In this document: in pieces, positions 37,001-50,182 of the stretch
How the letters are laid out: the number at the start of each line of letters is the position of its first letter
Position numbering within the stretch: position 1 is the stretch's first letter
Assembly: GCA_024699855.1 (NCBI GenBank)
Contig: JAMPIQ010000002.1
Location: 10,664,001-10,728,000 of the forward strand
Direction of reading: 5' to 3'
From: Aphelenchoides besseyi
Taxonomy: Eukaryota > Nematoda > Chromadorea > Rhabditida > Aphelenchoididae
Length of the DNA: 64,000 nucleotides
Notes under the pieces: model-generated
The model's database searches: none
What the model was told of the DNA's origin: nothing
Seen by the model: only the letters and a program-made list of their open reading frames with translations
Made by a program: the position numbers and the translations under genes

Positions 37001-39053
37001 GTGACGAAACGGTTTGTGATCGTAACGCATATTGCAATTCCACAACAACTCAATGCAGTTGCAAAGCAGGATTTTCGGGCGATGGATTTACCTGCGTTCC
37101 TGATCGTTTGGATTGTGAAGTTCGAAATGTAAAGTGCAGTAAATTTGCGACGTGTACCAATCGCCGCTGTATCTGTAACGAGGGATATGCTGGCGATGGA
37201 ATTACGTGCATGAGTTTGACGCCCGTTACGAATCGATTCGATTGTCTTGCTTGTCACTGTCGAGCAGATTGTATCAACGACGAGTGTTTGTGCAAGCAAG
37301 GCTTTACGGGCAATGGACTTGCGTGCGTCCCGGACCCAGAAGATTGTGTTAATTATCCAGCCGTTTGTCACGTTAACGGATATTGCAACAATTCAACTCG
37401 TCGATGCGAATGTCGCAAAGAATATTGGGGCAATGGATATGATTGTTCTGAACGTCGTTCTTGTACTGACGATCCAAATTTGTGTCATGCTGATGCCGAT
37501 TGTTTATCCTCGGGACAATGTAGATGTCGCATGAATTATTTTGGCGACGGCTATTCATGTTATCGACAACTGACAAACGCTGCAAACGAAACTCGTCGTT
37601 TGACTTCAACCGAATGCCCGAATTATTGTGGACCTAATGCGGAATGCATCAACGGTGCTTGTCGATGTCTAGCTGGCTACCTAGCCAATCAAAATGGCTT
37701 ATGTCAAGGTAGTTTGTACGACCAGTAGTTTGGCTTATTTAAAACTTGCAGATATTGACGAATGTCGTGTTGGTGCTGCTTCTTGTCAACCGTCGGCTCG
37801 TTGTCGAAACGTAGAAGGATCGTACGAATGCCGATGTCCAGACGGCACATTGGACGCTGGACGAAATTGTGAACCATTGCAGAATATTTCTAATTGCGTT
37901 GAATTGACTTGTGAATCGAATGGAATGCGAGTACAGCTATCAAATGACTCGACGCAATTTATTGGCCGCGTCTACGTACTTGGTCAATCGGAAAATTCGC
38001 TTTGTTCGGCCAACTACCTACCAACTCCATTACTCGAAGCCCAGAAGCGTCAACCGCAGTTCTTCTTCGTTTCGCACTCCGATTGTGTAATGGAATTGGA
38101 AGACAAGAACACTCTTGCGACCACGATTGTAGTTCAACAACACACTTTTGCTGGCGAGCAATCAAACGCATATCGACTGCGTTGTGGTTATCCTTTTGGT
38201 TCAAAGGCCGAAATCTTATCGGTAAATGTGACTGAGCCCGAAATTCCAGAGGAAACCTATCGAAAAGAAGTGCAACCGAATTGTGAATTCGAAATAACTG
38301 ATTTTGAAAATGTTGGTGTCCGTAATGCAGTGGTTGGTCAGCCACTTAAATTGGTACTCACTGTTCATCCAAACGAGACCTACGGTGTGGCTCCGCTCAA
38401 CTGTTTTGCAATCAACGTGAAGACCGAGGAACGACGTCAATTGACCGATGAATCGGGATGCACAACTGACCTCAATTTATTTGCTGGTTGGCAACGAGTA
38501 ACGAAGAGTCGACTACAAGCGATGTTGCGTACGTTTAAATGGCCAGAAAGTGACAAGATTCGATTCGAATGCGATTGTACTCCGTGTTTTGGATCGTGTG
38601 TTGACGTTGATTGCAACGAACGTCATTATGCAAGACGGATGATGCGATATCGACGGCAAGAATCGACGAATGATGGAACAGCGTGGCTGAAAAATTTGAA
38701 CGATCGTTCAGCTATTGCTTTCTCGGCAGTGATCGATGTACACGAACATGACAGCAGTCCAGATAAAACTTCGGATATTGCTTCTTGGTTGTCGAGTATT
38801 GGTAAGTTCAATTTACAATAACCAAACAACCTTTTCTTTAGATGTGAACAATCAAGAGCATCAGGAGACTGTTAAATCAAACGATCAGCTTTTGCGCATT
38901 TCAATTGCATGGCTGTTTGCGGGCCTATTAACCGTATTGATTATTGGAATTTTGATTGTTTGGTTGGAAATACATCGGGCTCGTAAACAAAAGAAATCGG
39001 CGTTGGCAAGAGGTCCAAGTCATCGAAGCAATTCGTCGTATATTCAATTTTAA
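22016..39053 (+). CDS. fbn-1: FBN-1-like giant apical matrix protein: EGF repeats, mucin blocks, ZP domain, TM
   Basis: Epidermal/cuticle-facing membrane protein. In C. elegans the fibrillin-related FBN-1 gives the epidermis mechanical resistance. ATG 22016 begins a signal peptide ([15 protein letters not shown]...). About eight EGF-like modules follow, several calcium-binding ([24 protein letters not shown]). Two giant exons then encode Ser/Thr-rich mucin-like sequence: about 23914-30300 and 30431-34696, together roughly 3,500 residues. About 13 more EGF modules follow (34.8-37.9 kb), with a short mucin insert at 36.4-36.8 kb. A ZP domain spans about 37.9-38.6 kb (Cys-rich, beginning [14 protein letters not shown]). 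A furin-like RYRRQ follows it. The last exon (from 38842) encodes one transmembrane helix ([20 protein letters not shown]) and a short basic tail, stop at 39051-39053. AATAAA lies at 39231. Introns are mostly 40-60 nt, apart from one of about 0.7 kb. Confidence 0.88.
34925..35638 (+). other. Longest intron of the fibrillin/ZP gene
   Basis: Runs from a GTAAGT donor after the EGF module ending LPGQLNIE to an acceptor near 35638. It contains a 98-codon open frame (35187-35483) with no recognised domain and no clear splice signals joining it to the host gene. It could be a chance ORF or a cassette exon. Confidence 0.45.
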
Positions 39054-42000
39054 CTCAGCTTTCTTACCCTACGGTCTTTGTTATGCTACATATCACTCAT
39101 CGCCCTTACATTTCAATCGATTTTATACCAAATGTCGGTCATATGTCTACTTCCTCTCGCTTTCTCATCGCCTCAAAATGGACATTCAAAAAGATATCGG
39201 GTTACTTTTTCCAACTAAGAAACGATCGATAATAAACTCATTATTCTAACAAGTCAATATCATTTAGTAATGCGTCTTTGCTCAGAAAATAGCATCGTTT
39301 AACTGTAATTTAAATACAGTCGATGGGCATGCTCTCTGGAGCTTAATGATCTGGGAACGTGCAAAAGAGCCCGTTCGTGCCGAATAAACGCAACTAGAAG
39401 TCTTCTAATTGAAAAGTCAAAAGCTTGAGATATACACAGAGTTTTTGTCAAACTGAGAACATTCATTTGCACGACAGAATTCATTTTCTTATTGAGATTC
39501 ACGATGCAATTTGCATCAGGTTGTCGAATAGAACTTCTGTTTACTGATTGCTGTCATGAAAAGTCAAAGATTAAATTGGATAAAAGATTTGTTGATATGC
39601 CGCAGTTTAACGATGTCTCATGATTGGCTTCTGATTAAAGCCGTTATTCTAATCTCCTTTCTGTCTATTGATAACATAACTGTTTAAAGCAGTTCGAAAA
39701 ACCTTAGAATCATTGATGTTTGCAATAAGCTTCGCAATTTTAACGCATTTGTTTGACTAATTCATGTTCTTATACTTGAATTCGTTTCTTCTACTGCATA
39801 CTTCTTGTTCTTACGCCCATCGAGAACGTTGTCTGTTGCACATTCGCAAAAGTCTCCGTATGTTTGATCGCCGTTGTGCTACTAATTGGACATTTGACAA
39901 CATCACGAGCGTGGAGTTTAGTGGTCGGTTGTCTGGGAAACGATTCTCTGCGTTTCTTACGTCAACAAATCTTCGGCCAAAAAATGTGCCAAAAACCGAA
40001 TGACTGATGTGATCAGTGAAGAAAAAGAGGAAGCAGTTGGTGCGTTTAGGGTCAAAATTGAATCGCAGTTCTAAATAGCCGTTGCCATTTGCTGTAATGT
40101 TTGCCTAATGGAAGGAAAGCGCGTTGTTTCCGTCAAAAAAGTCTCGTTCGTTGCAAAAAGCGACTAGTCGACGTGTATCCGCCAACGAGGAACAATGTGC
40201 GCTAACTTCAGACGCTGCAATGGAAAAAAGAAGAACGAATTGGAAACATGACAAATAAGCGGGATTCCCGTTTCTCGACTAATCTCGCCAAATTGAAACA
40301 TTCCGTGAAGCGCCCAATCAAATCATTCGACGATAACCCGCGCGACAGCCTTCGTAGCTCATGCGACTCGGTCGGCTTTTTCTCTACCAACTTCTTTTTA
40401 TCGTCTTGCAGACTCTCGAGTCTCAATGTTTGCTGTTGGTTGTCGTTTGTGTTTCTACGATGTTTCGTCGTGTTTCCGCTCGACGTGCCATCTGAACTCT
40501 CGGCTCCTTTTTCGCGGAGCACGTTTCTCCTCGTTGACCTGCTATTAGTTTGTTAGTGTCGCGTTTGCCAGAGGCCAAATGATGTTGAAGGAAAGCGAAA
40601 CAAAAAAGCAAAAAGACACGAGAGCCGCGGGCGGAACAAGCGAAGGCAAAAGAGAGTTGTTTGGCCGCTGTTTTATCCCGAGAATAGGGGCGAGAACGAA
40701 GTCGTTTGAAAGAATTGTCTGTCCACGATGATTTCGGTCTTTCGCTCTTCGGTTCATGCGACGGACATAAGCATCATACCGGCAAAGAATCCTTTTTTTT
40801 AGAGGCGAGAAATATCCCACCTTTTGCAATGGCGCAAATTCTCCTGCTACTAAACTGCGTAGTCCCCAACGTTCCTTCGGCCAAAACGCACGCGACCTCC
40901 CAAGAGCCCGACTTTCACGCGCGAGCCGTCCGACTTACAACCTTTCGGCTCGCATTTCCTATTCGATTCCAGGTTTTCACGGCGTTGGAATTTCGTGTTT
41001 TTGTTTATTTCCACCATTCATTCATGAGCTTTTCAGTTTCCGCTCTTATGTTTATATTCGCCAATTAGCGCTATTGATCAACGACAAAATGCGGACGTTT
41101 GAATTGCCTTTAAAATTTATAACTTGAAACCGACATTGGGACTCGTTGCGTTCTTTGGAGATCGTGTAGTTTTCGGATGTCAGCGCGCTATTTGCACTTC
41201 TAATGCATAATGCAGATCTTATGCGTCCGTTAATTTCCGCCATTTTTGACCGATGTAAACACTTTTACATCTAATGCGGAAGCCCAGTAAATTTGAACTT
41301 CAGCCAATCGACACAGCTACTGATAATAAGCTTTTTTTGGTGGCACTAAAACCAATTAGGGATTTAAGAGCTATAAGGTTTTGAGTGATGTGGTGGTTGT
41401 TTGACTTTTTTGGGAGCTTATGATCGGTTTTTTACTCGTCGTATTTCGTATTGCCGATTATGTTAAGATGCATTTGCCAAAGCTACATCCATTTCACCAC
41501 GCTTTGATGCTTTCGGTCATATTTCTGAAATACTGCAGCCCACTCTTAATGTTTTTGGTGAGAGAAAGCGGATAACCATTTCATTACGGTAATTTACTTT
41601 TTGGTTTCTAGTCTGCACTTGTGAGCGTTGAAATGTTAAGAACCGCTGAAGCATTATTCTGTTTCCGAGCAATACGATGTCCAATAGACACGCCGATTGG
41701 CACGCTGCAAATCGTGCGTTAATTCGAAATCGCTGAAACTTTGCGAGCCTTTTTAGAAGGTCAAAACTTTTTGCTTGCAATTAGCTCCAGAATTTATTTT
41801 TGATTTTGAAATTTGATTGTGCTAAAATGTTTTATCGATATTTTCCATTTTAACGTGATTCACGTACCGTTTATGCGTTGACATTCATAGACTGGAATTG
41901 TGAATTTAAGATCGAGAATCGGTTTCTTCTTTACCAGTTGGCTTCGCTGAGCTTGAAAGCCGTGTTTCCATCAACCGTCTAGTGCAGCTGCTAACGCAGC

Positions 42001-42192
42001 GTCTATTTACAAGCGAATGGTTTGTTTTCGCCATTTTGACGGTTAATTATCATTTATAATCAAGTCAACCTTAGGATTGTTTAGTTAAAGGACCGAGTTA
42101 AATCCATTAATGCTTCGTGTTTCAGGTACTTTAACCCCAGCCGACATTCTACTTGTGTGGTAACTGAGCGAACAAGAACGCAAATCTCCGCG
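39054..42192. other. Intergenic region between fibrillin/ZP gene and CREB
   Basis: About 3.1 kb. The 3' UTR with AATAAA at 39231 lies at the left. A GC-richer block at 40200-41000 carries overlapping frames on both strands (for example 40208-40522 minus and 40248-40556 plus) and looks promoter-like. No coding exon could be supported. Confidence 0.4.
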
Positions 42193-45100
42193 ATGTCGTC
42201 GTTACATTCGTCCGTTGCTGATTCTCCCGATAAACAAATTGATGTAAGTGTTTTTAGCGTTCAAAGCGGTCGAAAGTTTCAACAAATGTCGGCCCCTTAC
42301 TTCTGACTTCCCGCCATAGCGCGTAATGTTTGTATTGTGGGCTATGTAGCTACAAGTTCAAAGCACACGTGATTCATTGAATGGAGGAATAGTGCAAACG
42401 TTTGATAGCACGAGTAGATTCTCATTATTTGAGCCAAAGAGCCGAGTTGTAGTTTAAAAAGAAACACAAAAACGAAAATGTCTTTCAACAAAATTCGTAG
42501 CTGTTGAAAAGGGTTTTCCACTCATTCTCTTTAAAATTTGTTCCTTAAAAATCGGCACCCGACAGCGAGGGTGATGTGAACGATCAGTTCGATTTGGAAG
42601 CAAAGAGAGGGCACACGTCATTGTTGACAAAACTGAGCATACGCCCGCTCCTGTGGCTGATTTCTGTCAGTGTGTTTTTGTGGTGACGAGGTGCGGGACG
42701 CAACCATGCAGGTATCGAGACGAACTTTTCGTTTTGGCTTTTGGGGTCGATTTTAAACGAAAAAAGTTGGAAGACCGAAATGCACTAACCTTGTTCGTGC
42801 GAGTTTTTCCGCGAAGAGATTGTTTTGTTGTTTTCTCGGTGGGAATAAGATGTTAACGGAATTGCCAAGTGATTGGATTCATCGTTTCCATTTTTTGTAT
42901 CTTCTATCGTTTACTGCGCGCCATCATAGCAACTCTATAGGCACACCCTTTTCGCCGCTATCGCCGCAAAGACGATTGTCCCCGAGGAAGGTCATTCAAT
43001 GACGCCGTCATCAATTCTAGTTTCAGTCTTATTTTGGTGTTAAGCAAACCAACTGCACTGCTCAGTCTTCCAATCGATTCTCACTTTATCAAAATTACGT
43101 CGCAGCCAATGCTTCGTTCACGCTGTTTTTTGTCATGCGGACGAATGAAATTAGCGGAAACATGCTCGTTGGATCGATTTTGATAAAACAGTAAAAGCCG
43201 TATTTTACGTTTCCACTCTAGCTATTTCCATACAATCGCATTAGTTGTTCATTTGGCTCTGCGTCTTACCAACTTCTTTCTTTTGACTTGTAATTAGCTG
43301 ACCATTCAATTATCTTTTCTTCATTTCTGTGAATTCTCCAATGTCAACACAGAAACTTGTGCCACTGTCTATTACAGTTACTAGATTGGAGCATACGTGT
43401 ACTGCTGAATGTTTGCATGAGGTGCGCGTTTTATCTCGCCAACTGCTGAGGTCAAAGATTGAAGTAAAGGGCCGACTAGAAAATCGTTGTAAAAGTGAAA
43501 AAGATCTTGTACCAAATCATCCAGTTGTCTAATTATTGTCAACATTCTAGCGACAAAACTTGCTTGACGAAATCGTGCTTATGAGCGAAGATGAAGCACG
43601 TCGTCGAAGAGAGCAACTCAATCGGCGACCGTCTTATCGCATGATCCTCAAAGACTTGGAAACCGTTAGCGATAAGTCAATGAAAAAGGAGATCGACGAC
43701 TCGACAACCGAACGACCGAACAGCAATCTGCTCGGTAAATTTCAGTTTCATTGGCACTCTTCCGCCCGCTCCAAAATTTTCAATTAAATGAATGCATTTG
43801 ATGTCGACTGCGCTTTTCCTTAATTTCTAACACGTGTACAAAGTCGCCGATTAGGTGGATAATCTACGCGGAAGGCTGAATGAACACCTTTCGATTGCAC
43901 CAAATTCGTTCGTAAAAGAACTAAACCGGCACTCCAGAAAATTCATTTTTTGTGGCCCACCACAGCATCTTTGGTTTCTAACGCAACTCTGTTTTTCTTG
44001 ACACCATTTAAATTCTTCGTCTTTTAATAATTTAACCGGCTGTCAACGTTGAATTCTCGTCATGGAATTGAACTTCGGTATGCAATAAAAAACTCTCTTG
44101 TCTGCTTAAACGACAAACGTATATGCACATCAGAGTTTTTAATTGCTTTTTATCGATGACACGTCTTAACACCGACGATCCAATTTGCTATAAATCGAAG
44201 TGTTCATACGTTCAAGTCTATTGACTGCCTCTTAATCTCGTTTATTCCCAGTGGCCTGAGCACTATCGTTGTCTAATTGGAGAGATCTTGCTACGTTTCA
44301 AACAGTCATCTTTGGCACAAGATGTTTTCGCTGAGACATCGGCAGTCTTCACCACTGGTCGACTATCATCGCTTCTCATTCTATTTTGGTGGACGGCAGT
44401 CGAGAGACCAAAATTAAAACAACTCGACTGGGATTGTGATTAGCTGGTGCCAATAAAAAAAGAGAGCGAATGTACACTTTTTTGGGGTCCTGGTTTCTGT
44501 GTATTTAGATAGAATAACGGAGGACGAAAATGAGGCTCTTTTCGCGGCCGGCATATTTTTCTCTCGATGTAGGAATGCACGTTGTTTAAACAGATTACGC
44601 AACTTTCATCCACTTTGCAGACACTTTTAACCACTCACACGAACATGCTCCGCGGCCAAGTCATGAATCCAACGTTATTTTCCTTTTCATGAATTCGTCG
44701 GTTCTCCGTTTTTTATCAGTACAATAACGACAGATTCATATTTGTGGAAGTGCACTTTGGTTCGAGTCCTTTCGTTTTCTCGCTTTCTGATACACTCATG
44801 CTTGTGCATTCTTTTCTCGCTGTTCTCATGCCATAGGTGAAACGGCTAAGGAAAGTAGTTGGTTGGGGCAGACAACTTTTGTTTCGACCAACTCAATGAA
44901 TTTTTTTAAATTCGTGGTTGGCCAATTAATTCGTGACAAAAACCTCTCGCATTTTTTGAGTGTCTGACGTTTACTTCCAGTTTCCCATCTGCTTGAATTC
45001 ATTAGCCGACAAATTGCGTTTACTATAAAATCCAAAATGACATCTGAGTGTCGGTTTCATTAGACGAATTATTCGTATAAACTCGACTTCATTCGCGTTT

Positions 45101-46054
45101 TCGCACACCTTTCACATTTCAATTAAAATGTTCTCTTCATCGCGCTTTGTTAAATGACAGACAGATGGCAGTTAACTTGTTGCTTTTCAGTCCCGCCCTC
45201 AAGCAACGCTAATTCCGTGCATTTTGAAGTTCCGACCAGTACGCATCTGACCAACGGTGGGGGTGCCCAATCTGGTCAGAGTTCGACGCGAAACGTCGAA
45301 ACACCTCAACCTCAAGGCGGAGGTCTACGGAGCGGTTCGACCGCGTCCGCTTCTACGGTTGTTACTCCAGGAATGCGAAATCAAAACGACTCCTGTCCAC
45401 CCGGTGATCCAACCATATCTCCTCGAATCCTAAATCCACCACGCTCAGCCGTTTCTGATATTCCGTCCCAACCGCAACCACAAATTCATACCTCCGCTAT
45501 CGCCCAACCGATTCTTCCGATGGCCAGTTCGAACGGCCTTTCCCTTTTACCGGTGTCAAACGACTTAGTCAACATGAAAAACGTAAACGATCAGATCTCA
45601 CTTGCCACTTCTCTCGCCAACTACTCTCAGAATAACGGTAAATCGGACAAGCGGTTACTGATTAGCTACAAACGTTTCAGATTGGTCAACAGGACTACTT
45701 ACGCAGTACAGTTCTGGACACAGTCCTTTGGCTGCACCTAATCTACAAAATCGACAAGGCTCGGCGTCGGTAACCTCACTTTCCGACAACGACGAAAGTA
45801 ATCGCAAACGACAAGTGCGGTTAATGAAAAACAGGTTAGTTAACTGTCTTCATAATCTTCTTGTTGGACAAATTACAACGTTTAAAATCGTCTATTGCAG
45901 AGAGGCCGCCAAAGAATGTCGTCGAAAGAAGAAGGAGTACGTTAAATGTCTGGAGAATCGTGTTGCAGTATTGGAGAATCAAAACAAAGCGTTGATTGAA
46001 GAATTGAAAACCTTGAAAGAACTTTATTGTCGTAAAGAAAAGTCTGAAGTTTAA
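42193..46054 (+). CDS. crh-1: CREB transcription factor (KID + bZIP)
   Basis: cAMP/Ca-responsive bZIP activator. The probable first exon is ATG 42193 (MSSLHSSVADSPDKQID). The kinase-inducible domain exon (about 43551-43735) reads QNLLDEIVLMSEDEARRR and then RRPSYRMILKDLE; the Ser of RRPSY corresponds to the PKA/CaMK site Ser133. A Pro/Ser/Gln/Asn-rich exon (45192-45641) is the constitutive activation region. The bZIP is split by one intron: RKRQVRLMKNR | EAAKECRRKKKEYV, then the leucine zipper CLENRVAVLENQNKALIEEL, stop at 46052-46054. Joining frames at the 45641/45682 and 45835/45900 introns restores the CREB sequence. Exons between 42244 and 43550 are uncertain; two candidate segments (near 42550 and 43340) could not be confirmed. 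AATAAA lies at 46169. Confidence 0.93.
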
Positions 46055-47460
46055 ATGCATATATGCGCTAATATCCTTATGTTTATCGTAACTTCTTGTT
46101 CTATTCTTTTACCACAATACACTCATCAAAATTATTCGACGGTGTTAAATTTGTTGATCATTTTCTACAATAAACTCCCGAATACCACGTACGTCCCCGA
46201 AAATTGTTCTGTTTTTCGCACTAATCAAAAATTGCTAGTTATTTAACTGTATATACAAGCACTTAGTTGTAGACCCTCTGTTCATCTCCTCCATCATTTA
46301 TCAATCGTTGTAGTACGCGAACCACCGGTTAAAGACTTTTGTTTAGCAAATCGTTTAGTTGTCTGTTTTACTTATCCACAGAATTCTTTAAACTTTCTAT
46401 CGTCAATCCTAATAAGTATAAATAAACATTCATTTGACTGCAATTGTTTGAGTTGAATCCTTTCGTTCATATTTCGTTTTCAAGCGTCCACTTGCACAAA
46501 CAAAACGACTTCTGCTCATCGGTTTTACTCAACGTTTTGTTATTGCCATTTATCTTTAATGTCTCAATTGTCTCTTCGGTCAATATAAACAATATCCACA
46601 ATAAAACAACCGTTCTGGACGAGAAGAATACCCATAATCGAAAGGTCATAATTGACATTAGCGAAAGTAACTGGTTAGTAGCTTATTGGAATAGAACCTA
46701 AGAAAAGTACGCAAACAACGAGCTCAAGAATCCGAAATTATTTGGATGGGATTAACGATTCGTGCACTAAACCGACTCAGCACTGAATAGGCAACGTGTT
46801 GCCGAATTAGAGAACGGACTCCCGAGCTATTCGCCGTTACTTGCATTCATGGGACAGCGGCGCTTACTTTATAACATTTAGAGAGACGAAACGCTGTTTG
46901 CGGATATTTTAATAAGCGAACTCGGCTGACGAATCCCCTGCCAAATTTCGAATGTTTGCGCTCGTTGAGTCGTCGATCGAACTCATTCAATCAGTTGTTG
47001 TATTCGACTGTCCAATTGAGCTTCAATTAGCAGTGCTTGTTTATGCGTCGTTACTGAGCTTCATTGATAAGCGTCGCACAGAAACAATTACGAGCGAATA
47101 GCAAAGTCTCCGGAAAAGACACAAAAACCGCGGCTTTTCATTTTTGCCGTCTTGGACTCCTTGACACCGACTTTTTCCTTCGCAACCGCCAGTCCGGTGT
47201 AATATCAGTAGTTGAATAGTGAATTTAAGTTTTTGTTTGCTGACATTCCACCACGAAATTAGGATTCATTGTTTCGAGTACAGAAACGTTGAGACGAATC
47301 AGCTCGTTACAACAAGCTTCTTGTTTCCATGTTGTTGAACGGAGATCATTAATCACTTGGAGTGTTTCAGAAATTTGTTCAACTAATGCTAGTGACATCA
47401 AACGAACGTGCTGAACGCAAACTACTCATTCGACCAACACTAATTTATGCTCTTTAGGCC
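46055..47460. other. Intergenic region after CREB
   Basis: Contains the CREB 3' UTR (AATAAA at 46169) and the upstream region of the methyltransferase gene. ORFs at 46444-46701 and on the opposite strand overlap and show no domain. Confidence 0.4.
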
Positions 47461-48700
47461 ATGAACGGCGATGTGGAACAATGTTACGTTCACGAAGTGT
47501 ATACAAAGCTTGCGGCACATGCACCGCAAAGTTTCTTCGACAATGCATCTCAACGAAATTGGCCGAACGTGTCGAAATTCCTTCAATCACTTCAAATTGG
47601 TAGTGTGATAGTCGACGTTGGTATGACTCTTATTCGAACCAAAAATGGGACAGTTGATTTTAGGATGCGGTCCAAATAAATATGCGACAAGCACGAGCTA
47701 CACAATCGGCCTCGACAACTGCTCGGAGGTGTTGGTAAAAGCGAAAAATACCAACAATGCCAACGGTGATATAGTTATTGGCGATGCACTTAACTTGCCA
47801 TTTCGGTTAATTGAAAACGATTTCTATAAGTTCATTACGAGTATTCAGAAAAGACATTGCCGATGCGGTACTCTGCGTGTCTGTTTTGCATCACTTTTCA
47901 ACATCTAAGCGACGGAAACGAGTTCTCCAACAAATTTCCGATGTACTCGCTCCTCGAGCTTCCGTAATTATTTACGTATGGGCAAAAGAACAACCCTACG
48001 GGGAATTTGAGTCGCAAGATGTTCTGGTGCCGTGGAATATGCATGAAATTCCGCTGTTAAGTACGTTCATTAATTAAGCCTTAGACTTTGGTGTTTCGAT
48101 TTTAGAAGACCACTTTCCGTACATTCGATTCCATCGACATACTACCCGTGAACAAAGAATCATTGCGGTGAGAAATAAGAACAGCAAATTGGTTAGTAGC
48201 TCGCTTTAGAATTCGATTCCGATTGAAGTCGACAACGGACAGTCGAATCGCTTTATTGGCAGTTTGGTTAAATTCGTAAGCAATAAGTTATTGCGAATCG
48301 AAAAACAACTTCCACCGGCAATTCCGCAGTTTATTATTGGGAAGAAGAATGAGGGACTGAAAAAAGTGGTATCCGGTATTCATCGTTGGAGTCCCATGCT
48401 TAGTTAGTTGATTTCATCCGAGCAATAACCCTTAAATGTTCAGGTCGTCGATTGAAATCATTACAAACCGATGTTACTGAGCTGTATGCAACAGAACTTA
48501 CTCATACACTCATTGAGGAGGGAATGGCCGAGGCTTTGAGCACATTGCGTAGAGTCATTTATTACCGTTACTATCACGTCTTTCGTCGAGGTGAATTGGA
48601 AGAACTGATTGCCGCCACACCGGGATTGAAACTGGTGAATACGTTATACGATTCTGCAAATTGGTTCGCAAAAGCCGAGAAATGCCGACCGTCCATTTAG
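47461..48700 (+). CDS. Trm9/ALKBH8-like tRNA wobble-uridine methyltransferase
   Basis: SAM-dependent methyltransferase of the Trm9 family, which makes the methyl ester of carboxymethyluridine at the tRNA wobble position. ATG 47461 follows an acceptor-like TTTAG. The N-terminal YVHEVYTKLAAHAPQ..NWPNVSKFLQSL is the family signature. After an intron the SAM motif I is VDVGCGPNKY, then IGLDNCSEVLVKAK and GDALNLPFR, then a second intron to DIADAVLCVSVLHHFST. Next come RVLQQISDVLAPRASVIIYVWAKEQ and QDVLVPWNMHE. Two or three more introns follow. The C-terminal YYHVFRRGELEELI and the Trp-containing tail match the family, stop at 48698-48700. The length (about 330 residues) and lack of AlkB or RRM domains favour a Trm9/TRMT9B-type protein over full ALKBH8. 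AATAAA lies at 48827. Confidence 0.85.
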
Positions 48701-48971
48701 CCCGTCCTTAAACGATTATAGTTAATTTGGGAATAACGAAAGTTCGGGTCTGTGATTATTGATAATTCTGAGTAACTGGCATATCGTTTGCATTGCACTT
48801 ACAATCAACTGTTCTGTAAATTGGCTAATAAATTTTTAAACTATGTTGTTTGAGTTCAAAGTCGAGTAAAAAAGTTGCTTAGATACGAAGAGAATAAAAA
48901 ACAATGCAGTTGTTAACAGCAACAAAAACATGTAGAACAAAGTATTAGTCCATAGGCAGTTTAAGTTCTTA

Positions 48972-49639
48972 ATGGCTGATATAAACATTTTCAACACTTT
49001 CAGCTTCAAGAAATGGTCAGCGAGATTGCGCGAAATGAAAATGGAAGAAGAAATCCAGAAACAACGAATGGAGCAGGTCAGTGATGTTGAGTTTCTTACT
49101 ATCAATTAAGTTGTTAAGGTCGTTCGATTAAGAGATAAATTGGGACGTGAACGAATACTACGCGAACAAGCGGATATGCTAACTGACGACGATATTGAAC
49201 AACTAATCGACTATTTGAATGCTGGAAACTCGTTGATGCCGCAGAATGCCGTTGCTACAAGTGGTGTTGGACCTGCCAATGTCGCCGCAGTAACTACTAC
49301 TCAACCGGTTAATCAAATGGGTAAGCTTCGCATTCCTAAGCATCTATAGAACTTGTTACAGCGATGTTTGGACAAATCCCAAAATCGGACGATTACATTA
49401 TGAAAGAAATCAAAGATTTTTCTAGAAACAACGGTAAGTATTCTTTACTTTGTTCTTTTGACTTTCTATATTTAGGAGTTTCCTCTATTCCCGAGACTAT
49501 CTTCAACTACAACCGCAAGTACACAGAGATGTTAAAAGCTCGAGCTGCAGCAGCAGTTCGCAATCCACGTGAAATCGATGCTGACAAACTAAAACTCTAC
49601 GATTTCGAGTACAATCGTCGTTACGGAAATCTTGTTTGA
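48972..49639 (+). CDS. Small helical protein of unknown function
   Basis: Four exons join in phase from ATG 48972 (MADINIFNTFSFKKWSARLR) to a stop at 49637-49639, with AATAAA at 49746. Segments are a charged helix (EMKMEEEIQKQRMEQVVRLR), a possible acidic helix LTDDDIEQLIDYLNAG, an Ala/Val/Thr/Gln linker, then MFGQIPKSDDYIMKEIKDF and a C-terminal YNRKYTEMLKARAAAAV with an Arg/Tyr-rich end (FEYNRRYGNLV). Codon use and conserved intron phases look genuinely coding. I do not recognise the family. It may be the 3' end of a longer gene if the ATG is internal. It follows the methyltransferase by about 270 bp on the same strand. Confidence 0.6.
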
Positions 49640-50182
49640 ATAATAGAGTGGAGGATACATTGACAGTTTGATTGTAAACCTCCTTCCTATTTGTCTACTT
49701 TACAGTTCTGAACGATTCCAAAAATGTCTGAATTAAAGATGAGAGAATAAAGTTGTAAACTTTTTTCTTTATACTTTTAAATGCAACAGATTCACGTTAA
49801 GGATCGAATTTCTCTGCACTTGTAGCTGTCAAAGTGAACGTTTCAAAGTCACAAGCCTTCGAAAATGTTAACTTTATTTGCAGTTCAAATCACAATATTT
49901 CGACAAACCGTTTGGATTATTAAAGTTTATAATCACACATTGAAGTTTGTTGGACATAGGCACACCGGATTAATAAGACAAAAGTTGCGCAGTTGACTAC
50001 ATCGACTCATACACAACCACTACATGAAATCTAAGTTGAACAAGTTGTTTCGAGTACAAAATGGCGGAATTGAACACAAACAGGACGATTGCAGAAGAGT
50101 TAGTAACGAAAGTTTTGTTTTTTAAATTCAGGGACATGAATTGGACTTCTTGCATTTTTCGATAAGTTAAGAACAACGCAAA
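49640..50182. other. Convergent intergenic stretch
   Basis: 3' UTR of the preceding gene (AATAAA at 49746) and downstream sequence of the minus-strand J-domain gene. No ORF of note. Confidence 0.5.

Noticed and set aside
40208..40556. Paired ORFs on opposite strands (about 104 codons each)
   Set aside because: Antisense mirror frames in a GC-rich block; Ser/Arg/Leu composition fits random translation of promoter DNA.
46444..46701. 85-codon plus-strand ORF after CREB
   Set aside because: AT-rich, Asn/Val/Ile composition, mirrored by an opposite-strand ORF; no domain.
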